The notes beneath the pieces were generated by a model, which saw only the letters and a list, made by a program, of their open reading frames with translations, was not told the origin of the DNA and did not search any database. Made by a program: the position numbers and the translations under genes. From Microbacterium rhizomatis (GTDB lineage Bacteria; Actinomycetota; Actinomycetes; Actinomycetales; Microbacteriaceae), in the NCBI RefSeq assembly GCF_008710745.1, contig NZ_VYSA01000001.1, forward strand, positions 496,001-560,000: 64,000 bases of DNA. The letters are read 5' to 3'. Shown here in pieces: positions 57,950 through 64,000 of this stretch. Within the stretch, counting starts at the first letter, position 1. Each line of letters begins with the position of its first letter.

Positions 57950-59223
57950 GCCTGCGCGAGGCTCCAGGGCCGTTCTTCGGCGATTTCGGCGGCCGCTACA
58001 TGCCCGAATCGCTCATCGCCGCAATCGACGAGCTCACCGCGGTGTACGAATCGGCGATCGTCGATCCGGCGTTCCAGGCCGAGTTCGCCCGCCTGCTGCG
58101 CACCTACGCCGGTCGACCTTCCACGCTCACCGAGGTGCCGCGGTTCGCCGCGCACGCCGGTGGTGCGCGTGTGTTCCTCAAGCGCGAAGACCTGAATCAC
58201 ACCGGTTCGCACAAGATCAACAACGTCCTCGGCCAAGCCCTCCTCACCCAGCGACTGGGAAAGACGAGAGTCATCGCCGAGACCGGCGCGGGTCAGCACG
58301 GCGTCGCGACAGCGACAGCGGCAGCGCTGTTCGGCTTCGACTGCACGATCTACATGGGTGAGGTCGACACCGAACGTCAGGCGCTGAACGTGGCGCGCAT
58401 GCGGCTGCTCGGCGCCGAGGTCGTCCCGGTCACGACCGGCTCGCGCACCCTCAAGGACGCGATCAACGAGGCGTACCGCGACTGGGTCGCCAGCGTCGAC
58501 ACGACCAACTACATCTTCGGGACTGCTGCGGGGCCCCACCCGTTCCCCGCGATGGTGCGCGACTTCCAGAAGATCATCGGCGAAGAAGCGCGCGCGCAAC
58601 TTCTCGACGAGATCGGGCGGCTGCCCGACGCGGTCCTCGCGTGCGTCGGCGGCGGGTCGAACGCGATCGGCATGTTCGACGCATTCCTCGACGACGCCGA
58701 CGTCAAGCTCTACGGGGTCGAAGCCGCCGGAGACGGTGTCGACACCGAGAAGCACGCGGCGTCGATCGAGCGCGGCCGCCCCGGCATCCTGCATGGCGCG
58801 CGAACGTTCGTCCTGCAGGACGAAGACGGTCAGACCGTCGAATCCCACTCGATCTCGGCCGGGCTCGACTACCCGGGCGTCGGACCGGAGCATTCCTGGC
58901 TGGCGTCGATCGGGCGCGCGCAGTACATCCCCGCGACCGACGACGAGGCGATGCAGGCACTGCGCCTCCTGTCGCAGACCGAGGGCATCATTCCGGCGAT
59001 CGAGTCGGCGCACGCGCTGGCAGGGGCGCTGCGCATCGGGCGCGAGCTCGGGCCGGACGCGATCCTCGCCATCTGCCTCTCGGGTCGCGGCGACAAAGAC
59101 ATGGACACCGCAGCCCGGTACTTCGAGCTGTACGACGCGAACGTCGCGCTCGAAGGTGGACCTGTGCCGGCCGACGGTGCCGCGCCCGCTGACGGCGCCA
59201 AGGGCGAAGGAACCGAGCTGTGA
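57946..59223 (+). CDS. trpB: Tryptophan synthase beta subunit
   Basis: TrpB condenses indole and serine using [21 protein letters not shown] is the N-terminus, Lys90 in HTGSHKINN binds PLP, and [14 protein letters not shown] is the phosphate loop. The 425-residue protein has an acidic, Ala/Gly-rich C-terminal tail of about 20 residues. It lies between trpC and trpA, overlapping both by four bases. Confidence 0.98.
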   Translation: MSLREAPGPFFGDFGGRYMPESLIAAIDELTAVYESAIVDPAFQAEFARLLRTYAGRPSTLTEVPRFAAHAGGARVFLKREDLNHTGSHKINNVLGQALLTQRLGKTRVIAETGAGQHGVATATAAALFGFDCTIYMGEVDTERQALNVARMRLLGAEVVPVTTGSRTLKDAINEAYRDWVASVDTTNYIFGTAAGPHPFPAMVRDFQKIIGEEARAQLLDEIGRLPDAVLACVGGGSNAIGMFDAFLDDADVKLYGVEAAGDGVDTEKHAASIERGRPGILHGARTFVLQDEDGQTVESHSISAGLDYPGVGPEHSWLASIGRAQYIPATDDEAMQALRLLSQTEGIIPAIESAHALAGALRIGRELGPDAILAICLSGRGDKDMDTAARYFELYDANVALEGGPVPADGAAPADGAKGEGTEL

Positions 59224-60038
59224 CGCCTCAGGGAGCGGCGTCCTCTCGCGTAGCGGCGGCGATCGACGCCGCGCACGCCGAGGGGCGCGGCGCGTTCATC
59301 GGCTACCTGCCGATCGGCTTCCCCGACCTGCAGACGAGTATCGACGCGGCGGTGCTGCTCGCCGAGAGCGGCGCCGACATCCTCGAGCTCGGGCCGCCCT
59401 ACTCGGATCCGGTGATGGACGGCAAGGTGATCCAGGAGGCCACGCAGGCTGCTCTGGCGAACGGATTCCGTTTGCGGGACCTGTTCCCGGCGGTGCGCGA
59501 GATCACGCGTCGCATAGACATCCCCGTACTCGTCATGACCTACTGGAACCCCGTCGTGCAGTACGGCGTCGACCGCTACGCCGACGATCTGCTCGCGGCG
59601 GGCGGTGCGGGACTGATCACACCCGACATCACGCCCGAGGCCGCGGGGGAGTGGATTGCGGCGAGCCGTCGGACGGGACTTGACCGCATCTTCCTGGCGG
59701 CGCCGACATCGACCGACGAGCGGCTCGAGCTCGTGGTGAACAGCTCGACCGGCTTCGTCTACACCGTTTCGACCATGGGGATCACCGGTGAGCGTGCCGA
59801 GCTGGATGCCGCGGCACGCACGCTCGTCGCACGCCTCCGCGCGCACGGTGCCGAGCACGCGTGCGTCGGCATCGGCATCTCCACCGCCGAACAGGTCACG
59901 GGTGTACTCGACTACGCCGACGGCGCGATCGTCGGGACCGCCCTCGTCCGAGCGCTCCGCGACGGCGGGCTCGACGGGCTCGCAGCCGAGGCGCGTTCGC
60001 TCGCCGCGGGCACGAAGTCGGCCCGGCCCCACGGTTAG
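59220..60038 (+). CDS. trpA: Tryptophan synthase alpha subunit
   Basis: TrpA cleaves indole-3-glycerol phosphate and channels indole to Trp[21 protein letters not shown] holds catalytic Glu and Asp, [15 protein letters not shown] and [13 protein letters not shown] are family signatures, and [12 protein letters not shown] binds phosphate. 272 residues, GTG start overlapping trpB. Its stop codon TAG is part of the lgt -10 box. Confidence 0.97.
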   Translation: MTPQGAASSRVAAAIDAAHAEGRGAFIGYLPIGFPDLQTSIDAAVLLAESGADILELGPPYSDPVMDGKVIQEATQAALANGFRLRDLFPAVREITRRIDIPVLVMTYWNPVVQYGVDRYADDLLAAGGAGLITPDITPEAAGEWIAASRRTGLDRIFLAAPTSTDERLELVVNSSTGFVYTVSTMGITGERAELDAAARTLVARLRAHGAEHACVGIGISTAEQVTGVLDYADGAIVGTALVRALRDGGLDGLAAEARSLAAGTKSARPHG

Positions 60039-60041
60039 ACT
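60036..60041 (+). promoter_or_regulatory. -10 box TAGACT for lgt, overlapping the trpA stop
   Basis: TAGACT begins with the trpA stop codon. Seven bases separate it from the lgt ATG at 60049, so the message would be leaderless or nearly so. Confidence 0.5.
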
Positions 60042-60048
60042 CGCACTC

Positions 60049-61068
60049 ATGCTTTCCACCGCCCTGGGTGTCGTCGCCAGCATCCCCAGCCCGCCCGTCA
60101 ATGAGTTCTTCATCGCGGGGATTCCGATTCGGTTCTACGCGCTGTGCATCATTGCGGGCATCATCGTGGCGGTCCTGCTAACGAACTCGCGCCTCTCTCG
60201 CCGCGGCGCGGAGCCATGGGTGGTCATCGACATCGCCCTCATCGCAGTCCCTCTCGGGATCATCGGGGCGCGCATCTTTCACGTTGTGACCCACCCTGGC
60301 TTCTACTTCGGCGCGGGGTCCAACCCCTGGAATCCATTCCAGCCTGGCTCGGTGTGGGCCATCTGGGAGGGCGGAATCGCGATCTTCGGCGCCCTAATCG
60401 GCGGTGCCGTCGGCGCGTGGCTCGGCTGCCGGTGGACGGGCATCCGATTCTGGACATTCGCCGACGCTTTGGCGCCAGGTTTGATCATCGCCCAGGCGCT
60501 CGGACGCTTCGGCAACTGGTTCAATCAAGAGCTTTTCGGCCTGCCGACCGACCTCCCGTGGGGACTCGAGATCGACAGCAACAACCCCGCTTTCCCCGCG
60601 GGCCTTGCACCGGGCACGCTCTTTCACCCGACATTCCTCTACGAGGTCATCTGGAACCTCCTCGGCGCCGCCGTGATCATCTGGGCGGGCCGCAGATTCC
60701 GCTTGCAGTGGGGTCGCACGTTCGCGATCTACCTCATCTGGTATGGAGCGGGACGCATCGTATGGGAGTCGATCCGCATCGACCCGAGTGAGATCTACTT
60801 CGGCCTCCGCACGAACGTGTGGGCCGCGATCGCCGCCGTCATCGTCGGCTTCGTGATCTTCTTCGTCCAGAAGCGCCGGCACCCCGGCTTCGAGGCCTCG
60901 CCCTATGTGGCGGGCCGCGAGTGGCATCCGAAAGGCGCGGTAGACTCCGAGGACAGCATCGCCTTCGTCGACGTGAGCCCACCGCCCGCATCCGAAGAGC
61001 TCACTTCCGCCACCAGCGGGGCGACCGCCACAAGCACCGGCCCCTCGGGTGAGAAGACCCTCTCCTAG
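60049..61068 (+). CDS. lgt: Prolipoprotein diacylglyceryl transferase
   Basis: Lgt adds diacylglycerol to the lipobox Cys of prelipoproteins, such as the binding protein of the ABC transporter in this window. The 339-residue membrane protein has about seven helices, the Lgt signature ALGRFGNWFNQELFG, and an essential-type His-rich ARIFHVVTHP. The C-terminal 60 residues are disordered and Ser/Thr-rich. It follows trpA, as in M. tuberculosis. Confidence 0.96.
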   Translation: MLSTALGVVASIPSPPVNEFFIAGIPIRFYALCIIAGIIVAVLLTNSRLSRRGAEPWVVIDIALIAVPLGIIGARIFHVVTHPGFYFGAGSNPWNPFQPGSVWAIWEGGIAIFGALIGGAVGAWLGCRWTGIRFWTFADALAPGLIIAQALGRFGNWFNQELFGLPTDLPWGLEIDSNNPAFPAGLAPGTLFHPTFLYEVIWNLLGAAVIIWAGRRFRLQWGRTFAIYLIWYGAGRIVWESIRIDPSEIYFGLRTNVWAAIAAVIVGFVIFFVQKRRHPGFEASPYVAGREWHPKGAVDSEDSIAFVDVSPPPASEELTSATSGATATSTGPSGEKTLS

Positions 61069-61084
61069 CGAGACATTCTCACCC
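61047..61084 (+). repeat. Inverted repeat spanning the lgt stop codon
   Basis: GGGTGAGAA (61047-61055) and TTCTCACCC (61076-61084) are perfect nine-base arms with a 20-base loop that contains the lgt stop TAG (61066-61068). It may end lgt transcription or regulate gltB; no T-run follows. Confidence 0.45.
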
Positions 61085-61164
61085 AGCTCCTCCGCCAGCA
61101 CGGCGGTTGCACTCATACAGGGCCGACGTCGTCCCATCTCAGCATCAATGTGAGGACGGTAGGT

Positions 61165-64000
61165 ATGGCTTCGAGCCCCCGTCACAGCGCCGACAGCCCC
61201 GGCTTCGGCGCGTTCCCTGCACGGCAGGGGATGTACAACCCCGCGTTCGAGAAGGACGCCTGTGGGCTGGCGATGGTCGCCACGCTCCGCGGCGAGCCCG
61301 GCCACGACATCATCGAGCTCGCGCTCACCGCGCTGCGCAACCTCGAGCACCGTGGGGCGATCGGGTCGGATGCCGGAACCGGCGACGGCGCGGGAATCCT
61401 CACGCAGATGCCCGACGCATTCCTGCGCGCCGTCGTCGACTTCGAGCTGCCTCCGGTCGGCGAGTACGCAGCGGGGATGATCTTCCTTCCGCTGGACGCG
61501 GAGGAGCGCGACGCGCAGAAGAGCGGGATCGAGAAGCTCGCGGCATCCGAGGGCCTCATCGTCCACGGATGGCGCACGGTTCCCACGGCGCCCGACAACC
61601 TCGGCAGGCTCGCGTACAACGCGCGGCCGGCGTTCGAGCAGCTGTTCGTGTCGCGCCCCGCGGTGGGGGATGCCCCCGCGCTCTCGGGCATCGCCCTGGA
61701 TCGGCGCGCCTACCGGCTGCGCAAGCGCTCCCGCACGGAACTGGGCGCCTATTTCGTGTCGCTGTCGTCGCGGACGCTCGGGTACAAGGGCATGGTCACG
61801 ACGCTCCAGCTCGAGCCCTTCTACCCGGACCTCCAGGACGAGCGCTTCGAGTCCGAGCTCGCGGTCGTCCACTCCCGCTACTCCACCAACACGTTCCCTT
61901 CGTGGCCTCTCGCCCAGCCGCTGCGCATGCTGGCTCACAACGGTGAGATCAACACGGTCAACGGCAACCGCAACTGGATGCGCGCCCGGCAGTCGCAGCT
62001 CGAATCGGAGCTGATCGGCGACATCCGTCCGCTGCTGCCGATCTGCACAGACGGCGCGAGCGACTCCGCCTCGTTCGACGAGGTTCTCGAGCTGCTGACC
62101 CTCACCGGCCGCAGCCTGCCGCACGCCATCATGATGATGGTTCCCGAGGCGTACGAGAAGCAGACCGACATCGACCCGAAGCTGCGGGCGTTCTACGATT
62201 TCCACTCGATGCAGATGGAGCCGTGGGACGGTCCGGCGGCCCTCATCTTCACCGACGGCACCCTCGTCGGTGCGACGCTCGACCGCAACGGCCTGCGTCC
62301 TGGCCGCTGGACCGAGACGACCGACGGACTCGTCGTCATCGGCAGCGAGACGGGCGTGCTGGACTTCGAGCCCTCGCGCATCAAGCGCCGCGGGCGCCTC
62401 CGCCCCGGACGGATGTTCCTCGTCGACACCGCCGCGCAGCGGATCGTCGAAGAGGATGAGATCAAGCAGCAGCTGGCCGAACTCGAACCGTGGCAGGAAT
62501 GGCTCGACCGCGGGCGCGTCCGTCTGTCGGAGCTGCCCGAGCGCGAGCACATCGTTCACCCGATCGCGTCGATCACGCGGCGGCAGCGCACATTCGGCTA
62601 CACCGAAGAGGAGGTCCGCATCCTCCTGACCCCGATGGGTCAGAACGGAGCAGAGCCCCTCGGTGCCATGGGCAGCGACACTCCCGTCGCCGTGCTGAGC
62701 GAGCGACCGCGACTGCTGTTCGACTACTTCACGCAGCAGTTCGCGCAGGTGACCAACCCGCCGTTGGACTCGATCCGCGAAGAGGTGGTCACGTCGCTGT
62801 CGCTGGGGCTCGGGCCTGAGCGCAACCTCCTCACCTGGGGCCCCGAGCACGCGCGCACGATCACGCTCGATTTCCCCGTCATCAACAACGACGAGCTCGC
62901 GAAGATCCAGCACATCGACACCGCCGTGCCCGGACGCAGCTCGGTGACCGTGCGGGGACTGTATCGGGTCGAGGCCGGCCACAAGGGCATGCAGAAGCGC
63001 ATCGCGCAGATGTGCACGGAGGTCGACCAGGCGATCGAGGACGGCGCAGAGCTCATCGTGCTGTCCGACCGCGATTCCAACAAGGACCTCGCCCCGATTC
63101 CCTCGCTGCTGATGCTCGCCGCCGTCCACCACCACCTGATCCGCAACGAGACGCGCATGAAGGTGGGACTCGTCGTGGAGGCGGGGGACGTGCGCGAAGT
63201 GCACCACGTCGCGACGCTCATCGGGTACGGAGCATCCGCCGTCAACCCGTATCTCGCGATGGAGACCGTCGAATACCTCGTGCGCGCGGGCTACATCACC
63301 GGCGTGACCCCCGAGAAGGCGGTCAAGAACCTGATCTACGCGCTCGGCAAGGGTGTGCTGAAGATCATGTCGAAGATGGGCATCTCGACGGTGTCGTCCT
63401 ACGCCGGCGCTCAGGTGTTCGAGGCTGTCGGACTCTCCGAGGAGTTCATCTCCGCCTACTTCACCGGCACGGAGAGCAAGCTCGGTGGCATCGGCATCGA
63501 CGTCATCGCCGCCGAGAACGCGGCGCGACATTCCTTCGCCTACCCGGAGGATGCCGCAGCCCGCGCCCACGAGCGGCTCTGGACCGGTGGCGAGTATCAG
63601 TGGCGCCGCGACGGCTCGCCGCACCTGTTCAATCCCGACACGGTGTTCCGGCTGCAGCACGCCACGCGTGAGCGGCGGTACGACATCTTCCGCGAGTACA
63701 CCAAGCTCGTGGACGATCAGGCGAACGAGCTCAAGACGCTGCGCGGGCTGTTCGGCCTCAAGAGCGGCGTTCGGCCGCCCGTGCCGATCGACGACGTCGA
63801 GCCGGTGTCGGCGATCGTCAAGCGCTTCTCCACCGGCGCGATGAGCTACGGCTCCATCTCGAAGGAAGCACACGAGACCCTCGCGATCGCGATGAACTCG
63901 ATCGGCGCGAAGTCGAACACGGGGGAGGGCGGCGAAGACGTCGACCGGCTCCTGGACCCGCGGCGCCGGAGCGCGATCAAGCAGGTCGCGTCGGGTCGGT
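61165..64000 (+). CDS. gltB: Glutamate synthase large subunit (3' truncated by window edge)
   Basis: GltB makes glutamate from glutamine and 2-oxoglutarate with NADPH. The 945 visible residues start MASSPRHSADSPGF; a propeptide would be removed to expose Cys33 (KDACGLAMVA) as the glutaminase nucleophile. SRYSTNTFPSWPLAQPLRML and NGEINTVNGNRNWMRARQ (in part) are the glutaminase site. A central domain follows, and the FMN/2-oxoglutarate domain opens with VKRFSTGAMSYGSISKEAHE and SNTGEGGED. The window ends inside this domain, before the Fe-S cluster and C-terminal part. GAGGACGG lies nine bases before the ATG. Confidence 0.97.
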   Translation, partial: MASSPRHSADSPGFGAFPARQGMYNPAFEKDACGLAMVATLRGEPGHDIIELALTALRNLEHRGAIGSDAGTGDGAGILTQMPDAFLRAVVDFELPPVGEYAAGMIFLPLDAEERDAQKSGIEKLAASEGLIVHGWRTVPTAPDNLGRLAYNARPAFEQLFVSRPAVGDAPALSGIALDRRAYRLRKRSRTELGAYFVSLSSRTLGYKGMVTTLQLEPFYPDLQDERFESELAVVHSRYSTNTFPSWPLAQPLRMLAHNGEINTVNGNRNWMRARQSQLESELIGDIRPLLPICTDGASDSASFDEVLELLTLTGRSLPHAIMMMVPEAYEKQTDIDPKLRAFYDFHSMQMEPWDGPAALIFTDGTLVGATLDRNGLRPGRWTETTDGLVVIGSETGVLDFEPSRIKRRGRLRPGRMFLVDTAAQRIVEEDEIKQQLAELEPWQEWLDRGRVRLSELPEREHIVHPIASITRRQRTFGYTEEEVRILLTPMGQNGAEPLGAMGSDTPVAVLSERPRLLFDYFTQQFAQVTNPPLDSIREEVVTSLSLGLGPERNLLTWGPEHARTITLDFPVINNDELAKIQHIDTAVPGRSSVTVRGLYRVEAGHKGMQKRIAQMCTEVDQAIEDGAELIVLSDRDSNKDLAPIPSLLMLAAVHHHLIRNETRMKVGLVVEAGDVREVHHVATLIGYGASAVNPYLAMETVEYLVRAGYITGVTPEKAVKNLIYALGKGVLKIMSKMGISTVSSYAGAQVFEAVGLSEEFISAYFTGTESKLGGIGIDVIAAENAARHSFAYPEDAAARAHERLWTGGEYQWRRDGSPHLFNPDTVFRLQHATRERRYDIFREYTKLVDDQANELKTLRGLFGLKSGVRPPVPIDDVEPVSAIVKRFSTGAMSYGSISKEAHETLAIAMNSIGAKSNTGEGGEDVDRLLDPRRRSAIKQVASGR

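Noticed and set aside
60394..63873. 1,159-residue open frame on the minus strand across lgt and gltB
   Set aside because: It covers two well-supported plus-strand genes and reads as low-complexity charged sequence without motifs.

Overview
The window is a dense, GC-rich stretch of chromosome from an actinobacterium, most likely a member of Microbacteriaceae close to Microbacterium. Supporting signs are the strong G/C bias at third codon positions, many GTG starts, TANNNT -10 boxes placed six bases before start codons, a mycobacterial-type PyrF, an actinobacterial integration-host-factor (mIHF) domain, an HGxxPAAW protein and a degenerate PriA. Genus and species are inferred. Almost every gene is housekeeping, and I see no prophage, insertion sequence, CRISPR array, rRNA or tRNA gene.

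Layout. 1-8.2 kb: vitamin B6 synthase (pdxS-pdxT), a DUF1697 protein, a YebC-type regulator, the Holliday-junction set ruvC-ruvA-ruvB, and the Sec accessory genes yajC-secD-secF. 8.2-16.3 kb: bifunctional rel, three minus-strand genes (AbiEi-like, DUF349, small membrane protein), rarA, a NUDIX hydrolase, rpsD with a strong terminator, and a small membrane/helical protein preceded by a possible 13-codon leader ORF. 16.4-26.3 kb: alaS-ruvX-mltG-aroE, then aroC-aroK-aroB-aroQ, efp and nusB. 26.3-28.9 kb: a divergent two-gene islet, a choloylglycine-hydrolase-like Ntn enzyme and a fused metallo-beta-lactamase/Rieske protein. 29.0-38.6 kb: the pyrimidine operon pyrR-pyrB-pyrC-(membrane protein)-carA-carB-pyrF, running into an mIHF-guanylate kinase fusion, with a PyrR-binding RNA loop in the leader.

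38.7-45.4 kb: an accessory block with a NitT/TauT-type ABC transporter, an acetyl-CoA-synthetase-like enzyme, an O-acetylhomoserine sulfhydrylase and a CoA-binding protein, placed between gmk and rpoZ. 45.5-53.9 kb: rpoZ, metK, priA, fmt, rsmB, divergent glsA and rpe, and a membrane protein. 53.9-60.0 kb: hisE-hisG-hisF-hisI and a tryptophan block with two small membrane proteins, trpC, trpB and trpA. 60.0 kb to the end: lgt and the first two thirds of gltB.

How the genes work together. Six shikimate/chorismate steps (all but the first and the EPSP synthase step) sit upstream of tryptophan synthesis. The pyr operon makes UMP from carbamoyl phosphate and is probably self-limited by PyrR at the leader RNA. 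The accessory block could feed sulfur and acetyl-CoA to homocysteine synthesis and then to metK. Genes within operons are tightly coupled, often by four-base ATGA or GTGA overlaps.

I did not find a clearly new multi-gene system. The most interesting items are the mIHF-Gmk fusion, the sulfur/CoA block, the MBL-Rieske islet, the leaderless leader-peptide candidate at 15.9 kb, the overlapping divergent -10 boxes of glsA and rpe, and the recurrent TANNNT-N6-start arrangement.
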